The translations under genes and the position numbers were made by a program. Source: Plantago major (Eukaryota; Streptophyta; Magnoliopsida; Lamiales; Plantaginaceae). Taken from it: a DNA stretch of 64,000 nt. Shown piece by piece: positions 44,294-55,655 of the stretch (position 1 is the stretch's first letter; each line of letters starts with the position of its first letter). The notes under the pieces are model-generated. The model ran no database searches. It saw nothing but the letters and a program-made list of their open reading frames with translations, and was not told the DNA's origin. Location: contig JAIFAC010000111.1 of assembly GCA_026545765.1 (NCBI GenBank), positions 62,001 to 126,000 of the forward strand, given 5' to 3'.

Positions 44294-44326
44294 ACTTAAG
44301 ACTGTATTTTTGCCAGTGTATCGAAG

Positions 44327-45335
44327 ATGTCTGCCAACAGAGTTGCTGCTGACGTTCCTGTCCCCCGAATCAATGCTGCCAACCACGGGGAGAAACCAGA
44401 GAAGTTCCTGGGGATGAACTTCAAGCAGTGGAAACAGAAGATGAGGTTCTACTTGACAACCATTGGGTTCGAAAGTTACCTTACTGCTGAAACCCCTGCT
44501 CCACCCACTCTGCAGGAGATTGATCAGGCCGCCATGTCTCTAGAGGAGAAGAACGCCGCTGAAGAAGACAACAAGCGGAAATAACTATCCTATGACGCTT
44601 GGATCCATGCAGATTTCATGTGTAAGAACTACATTCTGAACTGTCTTTCAGATGTTCTCTACACTGCTTTCACCGCCAAGACTCACAAAGGAGTTGTGGG
44701 AGCAAATGGACAGGAAGTACTGTGCACAGGATGCCGGTGTGAAGAAGTTCATTGTGGGGAAATTTTTGAACTTCAGAATGAATGACTCGAAGTCTTTGAT
44801 GAGTCAGGTTCTGGAGTATCAAATGATTCTCCATGATTTGGAACAGGAGGGCATGAAGCCTAATAAGTCATTCCTGGTCGCTTCACTGATTGAGAAACTG
44901 CCGCCATCATGGAACGAGTTCATGAGTTATCTCAAATTGAAGACCAAGGAAATGGGGCTTGAGGAGTTGATCATCAAGCTTCAGATTCAGGAAGACAACC
45001 GCAAGGCTCTAGGCAAAGGGAAGCAGCAAGTTGAAGCAAAGGCTCATCTTGTCGATTCCAAGGGAAAGTCCAAGGGGAACTCCAGCAAGAAACGCAAGAC
45101 GCGTGATGGGGACGTGAAGTCTCAGGGGAATTCCGGGAAACCAGGACCTTCCAGGAGGATCAAGGGAAACTGCTTCAATTGCAGAAAGCCAGGGCATATG
45201 AAGGCGGACTGTTACCAAATCAAGAAGGAGAAGGCCAATGTTGCAGAAACAAAAGATAACCCTATGGTGGAGGATTTGGTTAATTCCTTTGCTGTTGTGG
45301 TCTTGGAGGCAAACCTGGTTGAGAATCCGAAATAG
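44327..45335 (+). pseudogene. gag: Gag of element C
   Basis: ATG at 44327 (MSANRVAADVPVPRINAANH). The first part (86 codons) ends in a TAA at 44582, where the frame then goes on as LSYDAWIHADFMCKNY. A frame shift near 44680 leads to the second part: KELWEQMDRKYCAQDAG, a UBN2-type helical region, and a basic stretch (KKRKTRDGD). The CCHC knuckle CFNCRKPGHMKADC follows (45171-45212). It ends at a TAG (45333-45335) directly before the protease; in intact relatives this position would normally be a sense codon. Confidence 0.88.
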
Positions 45336-48300
45336 TGGTGGATTGATACGGGTGCGACTCGACACATTTGTTCTGACAGGGGTGCTTTCTCCACCTACTC
45401 TCCGGTGAAGGATAAGAAGTTGTTCATGGTGAACGATGCTACATCCGAGGTGAAGGGAGTTGGCAAGGTGGTTCTGAAGATGACTTCCGGGAAGGAGCTC
45501 ATACTGAACGAAGTGATGCACGTTTCGGATATTCGCAAGAATTTGGTGTCCGGACCTCTGCTTGTTAGGGCAGGTTTTAAGTTGACTTTCGAGTCCAGTC
45601 AGTTTGTAATGATGAAAAATGGTAAGTTTGTAGGAAAGGGCTACATGTGTGATGGGCTCTTCAAAATGTCTGTAATGTCTGTTGTACGCTCTTTCGCAAG
45701 CAATGAAAACAATGATTCTACTTACTTGACTGAGTCTTCTAATTTATGGCACCATAGATTAGGACATACAATCTACAATGCAATTCGAAAGTTAGTTAAA
45801 ACGAATCATTTGCCGTCCTTTGAAATCAACCCTCAAAGTAAATGCGAGGTTTGTGTGGAAGCAAAACTAACAAGGGCACCATTTCATTCAAAGGAATGTA
45901 ACCACGTCTCCTCTAGAATTAATTCACAGTGATTTGTGGGACTTAAAATTTGTGCAAACTAGAGGAGGGAAAATGTACTTTGTTACTTTTATCGATGATT
46001 GCACTAGGTATTGTTATGTTTATTTGCTAAGGAGTAAGGACGAAACCTTAGAAGCATTTAAACATTACAAAACTGAAGTTGAGAATCAACTTAGTACTCG
46101 AATTAAAGTAATTCGAAGTGATAGAGGTGGAGAATATGCAGGACCACTTGAAGAATATTGCTCACAGTTTGGCATTATTCATCAAACCACTGCTCCATAT
46201 TCTCCTCAATCTAATGGTGTTGCTGAACGCAAGAATCGTACTCTAAAGGAGATGATGAATGCACTATTACTAGATTCTGGATTACCCCAGAATTTGTGGG
46301 GGGAGGCTATTCTCACGGCCACTACCATTCTTAACAGAATACCCCGGAAAAATAGTGATATTACTCCATATGAACTATGGAAAGGTAACAAGCCCTCTTA
46401 CAAACACTTGAAAGTGTGGGGCTGCTTGGCTAAGGTGGTAATACCCAAACCAAAGCAAGTAAAGATTGGACCAAAGACTGTAGATTGCATATTTATAGGA
46501 TATGCAAACAACAATAGCGCTTATCGCTTCCTAGTGCATAAGTCGCTGATACCGGACATCCATGAGGGCACTGTCATTGAATCAAGGAATGCAGAATTCT
46601 TTGAAGAAGTTTTTCCTAGAAAGGAAAAGAAAGAGATAGTCTCTCGTAAACGAGACTATGATACTGCAATAGGGTCAAAAACGGTGGTCCCTGTGGGGGA
46701 CCCTGTGGGGGTCCCTGACCCAAGAGGTCCGAATGCAAAATTCGAAGGTGTACGTTCAGAAAATGTTGCAGAACCTATAGGATCACCTCCTCTAGAGAAT
46801 GCTACAGAGACAGAAGATTTACCACCAGAGAATTCCGCAGAAGCCGAAATCGCACATCAAGAGAACATGGAGGTTCCTGATGTCGAACCAAGGAGGAGTA
46901 AGCGGGATAGGACTCAGAAAGACTTTGGTCCTGAATTTCTCACATACCTTGTGGAAAATGAGCCTAGGACTATCCAAGAGGCGATGTCCACTCCTGAAGC
47001 CCCCTTTTGGAAAGAGGCCATTGAAAGTGAAATGGACTCCATCCTGCAAAATCATACTTGGGAAGTGGTTGACCTTCCTCCGGGAAATAAGCCATTGGGT
47101 TGCAAGTGGATACTCAAATGCAAGTATAAAGCAGATGGAACCATTGATAAATACAAGGCTCGTCTAGTAGTCAAAGGCTATAGACAAAAGGAGGGACTTG
47201 ACTACTTTGACACATACTCGCCTGTGTCTAGAATAACTTCCATTAGAGTATTCATAGCCATAGCTGCACTGTGTGGTTTTTGAGATACACCAAATGGATG
47301 TTAAAACTGCTTTCCTAAATGGAGATTTGGACGAGGAAATTTATATGGAACAACCTGAAGGGTATGTGGTTCCAGGACAAGAGAGGAAGGTCTGTCGTCT
47401 TGTCAAGTCATTGTATGGACTCAAGCAAGCTCCTAAACAATGGCACGAAAAGTTCGACAACACGTTGCGATCAAAGGGATTTTCTATAAATGAGTGTGAT
47501 AAGTGTGTCTATGTGAAAGGGAACGCTGAATCCTTTGTCATGATATGCTTATATGTAAACGACATGCTCATTACTGGAAGTAGCCTGGACTTGATCCTGA
47601 AAACAAAGCAAATGTTGAAACAATTTTTCGATATGAAAGACTTGGGTGTAGCAGATTTAATCTTAGGGATAAAAATCTCTAAAACAGCCGAGGGTTTGGT
47701 GCTTTCACAATCTCATTACATTGAAGAGATGTTAAAGAAATATGAGGTCTTTGACCGTCAATGTGTAAGGACACCAATGTACGAATCTTTGTGTTTGGAC
47801 AAACACTTAGGTGATCCTGTAAACCAAACGCAATATGCTCGGATAATTGGCAGTTTGATGTACGTGATGAACTGCACTCGTCCTGATATTGCTCATGCAG
47901 TCAACAAGTTGGCTAGGTTTACGCGTAATCCGGGAAATGCTCACTGGAAAGCTCTACTTCATCTATTGGGATACTTGAAGACCACAATAGATTATGGATT
48001 ACACTATGGAAGATATCCGGCAGTATTAGAAGGATACAGTGATGCAAACTGGATATCTGATAGTACAAACACCTAGTCCACTAGTGGTTACGTATTTACC
48101 ATTAGTGGCGGTGCTGTTTCATGGAAGTCCTCTAAACAAACGTGCATCGCCCGATCCACAATGGAATCGGAATTTATAGCTTTGGACAAAGCTGGAGAAG
48201 AAGCAGAATGGCTTCGAGAATTTTTAGAGGATATCCCTTGTTGGGATAAGCCTGTGCCTTCTGTGACAATTCACTGTGACAGTATGTCAGCATTAGGAAG

Positions 48301-48502
48301 GGCAGCAAACAATATGTATAATGGTAAGTCTAGACACATACGTCGAAGACATAAAACCATTAGGCAGTTGGTCTCTACGGGGGTTATCACTATTGATTAC
48401 GTGAAATCAAAGGATAACATTGCGGATCCGCTAACCAAAGCGCTACCGAGGGATCAAGTACACTGCTTGTCTAGGGGAATGGGCTTAAGACCCACAAAAT
48501 AA
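45336..48502 (+). pseudogene. pol: Pol of element C: protease, integrase, RT, RNase H
   Basis: Protease WWIDTGATRHIC (DTG 45345-45353). GAG-pre-integrase with LWHHRLGHTIYNAI and CEVCVEAK (45750-45870). A frame shift near 45900 leads to the integrase: FIDDCTRYCYVYLL (first Asp), RSDRGGEY (second Asp), APYSPQSNGVAERKNRTL (Glu). RT begins near 46940. A one-base frame shift at about 47280 separates it from [13 protein letters not shown]. The catalytic YVDD motif reads YVND (Asn at 47558-47560), which should abolish RT activity. RNase H has GYSDANW, a TAG after DSTNT (48074-48076), [10 protein letters not shown] and [11 protein letters not shown], and [13 protein letters not shown] [12 protein letters not shown] before the final stop at 48500-48502. 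Confidence 0.92.
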
Positions 48503-49120
48503 GGAAATTTACGGTGGCAACCCAATCATACTGACTGGAGATCCCAAGAATTTGATTCAATGGGACAACTAAACTGTAAAGGACCAGTAAGCGCCTCGTG
48601 AAGTTTTGTACTTCAAGGTAAGAGCACTTAGGAGTTACTAACTCCACTTACGCCATTCCCGTGAAAGACATTTTTAAGTGCTCCTGCAGACCGGACGGAG
48701 GATGAGTCACTAAACTCTTAATGATCTCTGAAGAAGATTCTTAATCTCTTTAGCTTACGAAGCGAGCATCGGGTGAATGCTCTTAGAACGAGATCACCTA
48801 TTTGGGTGTGAAGTATGGGAGGCCGCTTCAAACGAGAACACCTATGAATCCGAGCAGTCCAAGGCCTTTAACGGACTGAGAAAAAGGAACGAGGTAATAA
48901 GGAAAATTATTGTGTTGATATCATTGTCTTGGTTTACACAAAACGCCGACTGGTTCAAGGCATCACGTCCACCGGGTGGCAAGTAAATCCGATGGTATTC
49001 TACTAGGGACGATTCAATGTCACTGACAATCGTTCCCGATGCAATATGATTTTCCGCAGGAAATTCTAGGCTGGAGCACCACGTTGTGCTGTGAGCATCA
49101 ATTCTCTTTCATGTGGGGAT
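48503..49120 (+). other. 3' non-coding region of element C
   Basis: About 620 bp between the pol stop and the 3' LTR without a supported frame. The last bases (ATGTGGGGAT) form a weak polypurine tract. Confidence 0.7.
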
Positions 49121-50033
49121 TGTTAGAATTTAAGCACTAACGAGGCTAGTCCATGACTTTGTACCTCAACCAAAAGGGGCCCCACACGTTTGAAATGAAG
49201 TTTCATTAAACGTGTATAATCTACTATGGTAGTAGATGACACTTAAGAAAGAATTACTAAAATTCATTGAAAGGTGAAAGAGTTATTGAAGCTCAAAGTG
49301 TGTTGGTTGATGCATTGAATATGGAATGCCAAGAGTTAGAATGGGAAGAGTCCCACATGGCTAAAATTGAGGAAGAAGGAGCTAGTTATTAGTCAAGGAT
49401 TGTGTTATGGGATTGGGCCCCCGTGGGCTCGAGGGTCCGGGGTCCGTGGGTTCGCGGGTCGTGGTCTTGAGTTGATTATTATCTTTTTGGGCCAGAAACA
49501 TATTGTGTTTGGTTAAGCCCAATAAGATAATTGGTTAAGTCTGAAACCAGCCCATCGGTCGAGTCCGGTTGGTCTGAGCGAACGGTTGTGCCCATTCGGT
49601 TTGATTCTGAGCGAACTGGTCTGACCATTCGCCAAAGGATGTAACTGAAACGAAAAATCGATAAGTGTTCGAGACCTTTCTGCGAAAGGATACATCTGTT
49701 CAGACTGCAACTCTTCAATATTATAAATAGCCCCCCAGAATCGATTTCAACACACAGCAATCCATTCTTCTTCCTTCTCTTAAACTACTCTCTCTAAAGC
49801 CAGAAAAACCTTTATTGTATTAGTTCGCAGAGTCAAAGTTCGAGTGCTAGAACTTTGATTCACATACTGTTGTTCTATCTTGGGAGACTATTTGTCAAGT
49901 AAACCGTCAGCACCAGAGCGGGGCAAATACAGTCTTAAGGAATAAGGCCCAGCCTTTGCTCAACAGTCTAATCCTATTCCTTACCTACTCCGTTTTTCAG
50001 TTCTCATACACTACCGCCAAACAAAACCCTACA
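49121..50033 (+). repeat. 3' LTR of element C
   Basis: TGTTAGAATTTAAGC start, AACCCTACA end, 913 bp. Nearly the same as the 5' LTR apart from a shorter GC-rich stretch near 49420-49460, a few short deletions (for example near 49660-49680) and scattered changes. AAACC follows. Confidence 0.92.
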
Positions 50034-50590
50034 AAACCATCATCAAATAAATTGTTGTTGATTTCAGTTCCATTTACCACATATTTGTGCCCTTCACTAG
50101 CAACAATTTCTTCAATGATACATCTACTAATGTTCGCTGTCAAACCATCGGTTGGAGCAACACTCATAAAAATGTCATTTTCATTCCCAAAATCAAGACC
50201 AACCGATTTAGTGCCTTGCGTGAGTAGTTGGGTAAAAGAAACATGAGAACTTCTAGGAATCTCCTCTATATAAAATTCCAAGCAATGAATACCAGGTTGT
50301 TTTATAACATCAAAAACAACCCTTAGAGAATCATTATCTTCAACTGGTAGAGGTATATACTCTTGGTAATTACTCGGATATCTGCAAGTAATTTTGATGC
50401 CGACATTCAACCGATTCATTCCCGTGACACTATATATCTTATTCATAAGAACTTCGTAGGTTATTCGATTGCTAACTTTAATTGACTTTGGTGTAGCACC
50501 TTCATAGCTGATTCCTCGTGAACTCGATATAATTCTTCCATTCCAATAGCATAGTATAGTTACGTTCTCTCGCGCCATCCTAAAACTCAA
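50034..50590 (-). pseudogene. MULE transposase, N-terminal part
   Basis: ATG at 50590 or, more likely, 50578 (MARENVTILCYWNGRI). The first 110 residues resemble the PB1-like N-terminal domain common in plant MULE proteins (YWNGRII, YEVLMNKIYSVTG, ITCRYPSNYQEYIPLPVEDND). The frame is open until it meets the target duplication at 50034-50038, and the next codons (GLKDAQEGMDEED) are at 43263 and below. The part up to the insertion is intact, so the MULE gene was probably readable here when element C inserted. Confidence 0.8.
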
Positions 50591-51024
50591 AGGAAGTGAT
50601 TCAATGTTAGTTAGATTGATTACTCAGTTGTTCTTTACGTTTTAACCGAAAGTAAAGAAAACTAGAAAAAAAGGAAAACACATCATGTATTCATTCATGG
50701 AAAAAAAAAACAGTATAGGATTACAATTAGCCAACATCAATACAATTTGAGTACTAACAAAATTTGTATATACTAGAATACACTACGTGAAGAAAACTAA
50801 ACCATCTGCTACCACAAATCAACAATAGTCTCAAAGTGTTTATATATGGAGAAGGATCGATCATACCTGGAAGAGAATAACTCTTTTTGAATCTGCAAAT
50901 TCTATGGAACTACTGAAAGAGAAGATGAAGAGACATGCCGTTAACCTAAACGAAAGGTAATGAGGGAATCAGGGAATATATGGAAAATAATTAAAGAAAA
51001 ATAAACCTATGAATCCACGTCAAA

Positions 51025-51130
51025 TCTAATGTGGCATATAAAAGGTTATTAGGGGAATTATATTATGTAGAAGGCTAGTTTGGCATATAATTTTTTGCAT
51101 GAGGCTATTTTGGCAATTAACTCTCCCCCA
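51025..51130 (-). repeat. MULE right terminal inverted repeat
   Basis: Inverted and diverged match to 40667-40775; on the minus strand it begins GAGAGTTAATTGCCAAAATA. Between it and the transposase ATG lie about 430 bp of AT-rich DNA likely to hold the element's promoter. Confidence 0.65.
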
Positions 51131-51913
51131 ACAAAACTAAAAAACTAACTAAAATTGATATCTGCACAACTATAACACCAAAACTAATCTTCAGCGTTTA
51201 TACTGATAAATTCATATAACCTATAGAACTTCCAAAACAAACAAAAAGCACCATGAAACATTTCAAATTACAAGCAAACCAAGTTAAACAAAAAAATCTC
51301 CCATCTTTGATCTAATTAATCCTGATAAATAATTTAGATTAAATGAATCACTGCGAACTTTATACATTCATAAATCGATATCTTTGATTATTTTTACAAC
51401 AAATTCCGGTATTATATTTCGGAAGCTGTTTGCTACCGACTAAATTAGCAAGCTAAAGAAGACATGTAAAACAATTTTTTTGTTGTTGTTGACTTTGGCA
51501 TTGAATGTTGCATAACAGAATTTAATTTGTCTCTCAACTCCTCAAATGCTTTCATTGTTTCCAAATCAAAACCTTCTACAAATTAAAGAAAATATCCAAA
51601 AGAAATATAATCAATAATCTACAACATCCTTAAAGTATTGCATAAAAACGCATATCTCCAGATGGTGTTTGTGTAAGATACCTTGTACTCGGAAAACAAA
51701 CTTGACACCTTGAAGTCCAATTTGACTAATTAAAATAGAGAAAAGAAAAAGATTCCTCAACCTATGATTCTCTAGAAGAGATTTTTGCATCCCCAACATC
51801 GCACTACTATCAATTGGTTCTACCTAACTGTAAAATGAAGCAAGACACAATGCATATAAAAGTATCTCGAATAGAATAATTCTTGCAATAAACCTCGAAT
51901 ACAATCTAACCTA
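51131..51913. other. AT-rich DNA with a possible minus-strand exon relic
   Basis: No supported gene. On the minus strand at about 51490-51585 a frame reads EGFDLETMKAFEELRDKLNS and continues SVMQHSMPK. It is preceded by a pyrimidine-rich stretch ending TTTGTAG, as an exon after a splice acceptor would be. Further up (51760-51820) another short frame reads SSAMLGMQKSLLENHRLR. Both could be pieces of a captured or dead host gene; neither is recognised. Confidence 0.25.
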
Positions 51914-52169
51914 CTCCCTCCGCCCACAACAACTGTCCTCTTTCTATTTTTGTCAGTCAACATTTTTCAACTTTCACTCGGATTTAATCCTAAATCGTAA
52001 ATGTAAATTACTCAATTAAATTATATAATCAAACTTTAGGACTTAAAGTTTCATTATATAATTTGATTGAGCAATACACATTTCCGGTTTAGGATTAAAT
52101 CCGAGTCAAAGTTAAAAAATGTTGACTGTCAAAAGTCAAAGTAGAACATTTGTTCTGGAAAGTAGGGAG
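51914..52169. mobile_element. Stowaway-type MITE 1
   Basis: 256 bp, starts CTCCCTCCGCCCA and ends with the inverted TAGGGAG, flanked by TA on both sides (51912-51913 and 52170-52171). Longer inverted halves (GGATTTAATCCTAAA...TTTAGGATTAAATCC) let it fold on itself. These are the features of Tc1/mariner-derived Stowaway elements. Confidence 0.85.
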
Positions 52170-52171
52170 TA

Positions 52172-52514
52172 TATGGCAACATATCGCAACCGAATGACTT
52201 AAGCTGGTCATGGGCGATTCAAACCCATTGCCTATATGCACGAAAATCAACTGCTGCAATTCAATCGCTTTAACATTCTTCAATAATAGCAACTTATTTA
52301 AGTAAAAGTTGTAGGATTCGAATCCCATTGACTTAATTTTTTACTTTTATTTTTTATTTTTTAATGTTTTTTGTATTATATAAAAAGTCTTAACACATGT
52401 AGTGTGTTACGTAAATGCTAGTATATAGTTATTAACGGATCCAAGAAATGGGGGATAATTTTAAAATATTTGACTTTAAGTTATTATGCGGATTAATCTG
52501 CTAAAATTGTGGGC
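52172..52514. other. Non-coding AT-rich DNA
   Basis: No supported gene or repeat; long T and A runs. Confidence 0.4.
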
Positions 52515-52622
52515 TTCTTTCTAATATGCAGTTTTGAATAAAATTTTCAATAAACAAACCGTGTAGGATTCTTTCTAATATGCAGTTTTGAATAAAATTT
52601 TCAATAAACAAACCGTGCAGGA
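52515..52622 (+). repeat. 54 bp tandem duplication
   Basis: TTCTTTCTAATATGCAGTTT and the next 34 bases occur twice head to tail (52515-52568 and 52569-52622) with one visible difference (GTGTAGG versus GTGCAGG). Recent local duplication. Confidence 0.9.
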
Positions 52623-52791
52623 TTTATAGTAAATAGAAAAAGTTGCATGATTTTAGGAGTATGAAACGAATTTATTTGTTTCTGAATACAAATTTAAGTG
52701 AATTAAAATTCATTTGTTTTTTACTTGGATTTGCCACGTCAAATTTTTGATTATGTGGCATATCTTTTCTTCCATTCTCATCATCACTTTT

Positions 52792-52794
<3 letters not shown>

Positions 52795-52857
<63 letters not shown>
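52795..52857. repeat. (AT)n microsatellite
   Basis: About 31 AT units without interruption. Confidence 0.97.
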
Positions 52858-52861
<4 letters not shown>

Positions 52862-52999
52862 TATAGAAAGCTACTTGAATTTCAAAAAAGTAGCAAAAAG
52901 TTTCAAGATCGAAGGGTACATAAAGATTAAACGATAAGTTACTAAAGACTTCTTTGTAAACGACGTTAGTTGTTGTACGTATCAATGGATTGACCTTCG

Positions 53000-53560
53000 T
53001 CATCTAATATATATCAACACTTTAAGGCCTTTCTTGCTTGTGACTCTTGAGAATGCAACATAAAGTTGTCAGTGGCTGAAGACAGGCTTGGCTAGGTAGA
53101 CACCCACGTGAGCCAGTGACTTCCCTTGACTCTTGTTAATAGTCATTGCATAGCAAATAAATATGGGGAACTGCCTTCCCTGGAACCTTATACGAAACTT
53201 TGTAAGGTCTGATGGAGTCAACACCATCTGAGGTATTAGAACCTTATTAATAGCATTTTTTCCAGATATCATCTTTGCCTCGTTGATGTGTTTTCCAATA
53301 GCAGTAACAACCAATTTGGTGCCATTACATAGCTTCGCCGACTGATCAATATTCCCCAAAAGTATTACGGGGCATCAAACCTTCAGACGAATTATATGAT
53401 TCAGAATCTCAGAAGTCCTAATTGTATTGAGGAATTCAACAAAGTAGACATCTTCACGATTCACAATGTCAACCTCGTCAGGGCAAGTGCTGTCAGAACT
53501 CATGAATTCGGTGGCATCACTAGGCAACTACGACTTCTCTAGAAAGATAATTTTGATAAA
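53000..53560 (-). pseudogene. Helitron helicase C-terminal fragment
   Basis: The minus strand reads EFMSSDSTCPDEVD, LNTIRTSEILNHIIRLKV, then a TGA (53375-53377) in place of a glycine codon. GNIDQSAKLCNGTKLVVT follows, then RFQGRQFPIFICYAMTINKS, QGKSLAHVGVYLAKPVFSHG and a frame-shifted LYVAFSRV-type end. This is the C-terminal helicase domain (Pif1-like, motifs V-VI) of Helitron proteins. It does not join the Helitron at 2710-3623, whose C-terminus would lie left of the window, so it is a separate relic. Confidence 0.85.
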
Positions 53561-53784
53561 GTTGGATCTTTTTATGTAATATTTGGTGCCAAAGGGTCCG
53601 TGTCACCAATTAACCTTACCGATTAACAAATCATGAGCCTGCCAAAATTCTAATTCAATTGGAATAATTTCCGAATTACCGTATAGGGACAACATTGATT
53701 TTTCGTCCCAATTAAAATTCGGGATCCCAAATTAGATAATGAGTAAAATTCAATTGTATATTGCAATAGATATAATATTAATTA

Positions 53785-54281
53785 TGTGAAAAGTGTTAAC
53801 TAATTCTGAAAATGCGACTTAACGGACAGTTGTGATTGTTTCTGAGTTTGGACGTCTGAGATTAAATCTGGAAACAGATTTTTGTTATATCGGTTACAAA
53901 CAGGGGAAAGTTTGTTGTATTAAATTCAAGACGGTTAGTTCACGGATTCAGTATATAACAGCTTTGTTCAGTTCGTCATCATCAGATCATTAGCCCTTTA
54001 TCAATTCTCTGTAAATTTTACTCTTTTCATTGTGAGATTGAGCGGTTAGGGTTATAGTTGCGAGAAGAGCAGAATTGGTGTTTCATAGCTGAGATTCTGT
54101 GTAAAGATTCTTGTTGAAGCAACTGTTGTAATCGTTGTTATCGATCAATAATAGATTTCTTTGGTCTCTGTGGATGTAGGTGAATTTCACCGAACCACGT
54201 AAATCTTATGTGTTTCGTTTTATAATTGCGTTTCGTGTTTTCTGCCATTGTTGTATGATTGTTCAAGCTTGTATCTCAACA
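53785..54281 (+). repeat. Probable solo LTR of a small copia-type element
   Basis: 497 bp starting TGTGAAAAGTGTTAAC and ending TATCTCAACA, flanked by AATTA on both sides (53780-53784 and 54282-54286). It contains a TATATAAC box (about 53952) and, near the 3' end, GTGGATGTAGGTGAATTTCA with a CCGAACCACGT segment. That type of sequence is common in the R/U5 part of plant copia LTRs. No internal element sequence is attached, as expected after LTR-LTR recombination. Confidence 0.6.
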
Positions 54282-54286
54282 AATTA

Positions 54287-54906
54287 TGCCAAAACTTAAT
54301 TGTTTTCATCAAGTTCACGCATGTTACGCAGTTCATGTTCAAACTAATTTTCTTTCCATTTATATCATACTACAATGTTTTCAAGACTATTTCTCCACAC
54401 TTTCTTTAGGGTGCAACTCTTTATTTATTAAATTCTATGATTGAAATTGATAATGTTGGGGCAGTACTTGTTTGTTTAAGTAGTTATATAGTTGAGCTAT
54501 GAAAAAAAGAAAAAAACCAACAAGACAAGTTCGTGTGGTACTTGTGTGCTTATATGACGTATATGAGGTTATGAAAAAAAAGACAAATGAAATCTCGCCC
54601 GATCCCGCCGCGAACTCCAAAGTGTCAATTCCCAAAAAACCCTGACATTAATTATTTGGTATGGGATTGGAACGTGAACTAATTGTCCTGTTCCGAATTT
54701 CCAAATTCCCGAATATCCCGTCCGGCCCAAGCCTTAAGAACCAGGCATACTCATTGCCGTCGAACTGTATGCAAATATGAAAAAGAATGTTATGAGAAGC
54801 AGTTCAATACTTGACTCATGCCTTGTTTTACTACAGCAACTACGTACCACACCTAGATAACAACTCAGAATTTGATCAATCTAGAGTAGTAACAATGTAA
54901 CATTTA
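54287..54906. other. Non-coding DNA
   Basis: No supported gene. A short GC-rich part (54595-54735, GATCCCGCCGCGAAC and GAATATCCCGTCCGGCCC) is unlike its AT-rich surroundings but has no recognisable content. Confidence 0.4.
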
Positions 54907-55097
54907 CTTCCTCCGTCCCAGAACAAATGTTACATTTATTTTTTGTCACGAAAATTAATGTGTAGTGTAAATATTAGGGGACAAATGTACATGGAATATA
55001 AATGGGTTATAAATATTGTTAAAAATAAAAATGTGACATTTGTAGTGGGACAGATATAAATGAAATATGTGAAATTTGTTGTGGCACACTAAAGAAG
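54907..55097. mobile_element. Stowaway-like MITE 2
   Basis: 191 bp between TA dinucleotides. Left end CTTCCTCCGTCCCAGAACAA; the right end reversed reads CTTCTTTAGTGTGCCACAAC and goes on AAATTTCACAT, a diverged partner of the left AAATGTTACAT. Older than MITE 1. Confidence 0.6.
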
Positions 55098-55368
55098 TAT
55101 TAATTATTAAGTTGGAGGCTTGGAGCAACATGTAAAAGAAAATATATCTTGCCCTTGTTAATTCTACTCTATTGTCAGGTGTATTACAGACTTCATAATT
55201 AATTATATCGGTCAAATAAAAAACCTAGGCGTCGTACTACTTCGGTCCACATGCATATCAAATTATGCATTTTTTAACATTCTGGTCCACTCATCATCAT
55301 GTTTCATATTTCCCATTTCTATTATCACTCATAATTTAATGTTAATAATAAAGTGAAATTTACTTATA

Positions 55369-55622
55369 CTCCATCCATTTCAGAAAAATTGTTACATTTT
55401 ACTATTTATGTCAATCGTTTCCGCTTGATTAATAATTTACTCTTAAACGATATTAATAAATAAATTATTAAAATTATATAATGAAAATTTAGTAATTAAA
55501 TTTTTATTATGTAATTTTATTAAATTATTTACTATTATCATTTATGAGTAATTTACGGTCAAACTCGAAGACAGTTGATCGGTCAAAGTCAAAATGTAAT
55601 AATTTCTCTGAAATTGAGGGAG
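55369..55622. mobile_element. Stowaway-type MITE 3
   Basis: 254 bp, starts CTCCATCCATTTCAGA and ends TCTGAAATTGAGGGAG, flanked by TA. The terminal inverted repeat includes TTTCAGAAAAATTGTTACAT paired with ATGTAATAATTTCTCTGAAA. Confidence 0.85.
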
Positions 55623-55655
55623 TACATCATAACATGATGCTAAACATTTAAGAGT

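Larger units (their letters stand above)
43269..50033 (+). mobile_element. Element C: Ty1-copia element, second family
   Basis: 6765 bp with LTRs 43269-44293 and 49121-50033, gag and pol in copia order (protease, integrase, RT, RNase H), and a 5 bp target duplication. Unrelated in LTR and Gag sequence to the main family and lacking the tail gene. The frames are broken only a few times, so it is younger than the MULE it sits in, but it is not autonomous. Confidence 0.93.
40667..51130 (-). mobile_element. MULE (Mutator-like element) split by a copia insertion
   Basis: Degenerate terminal inverted repeats of about 100-110 bp (left 40667-40775, right about 51025-51130) enclose a minus-strand MuDR-type transposase. 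The outer motif AATTG(C/T)CAAAATA(G/A)CC is a common plant MULE end. Removing the copia insert (43269-50033 plus one target duplication) leaves an element of about 3.7 kb. A clean 9 bp target duplication could not be fixed because the ends lie in C-rich sequence on both sides. Confidence 0.75.

Noticed and set aside
52710-53003. Open frames across the AT microsatellite
   Set aside because: They exist only because (AT)n codes Ile-Tyr without stops; no other coding signal.
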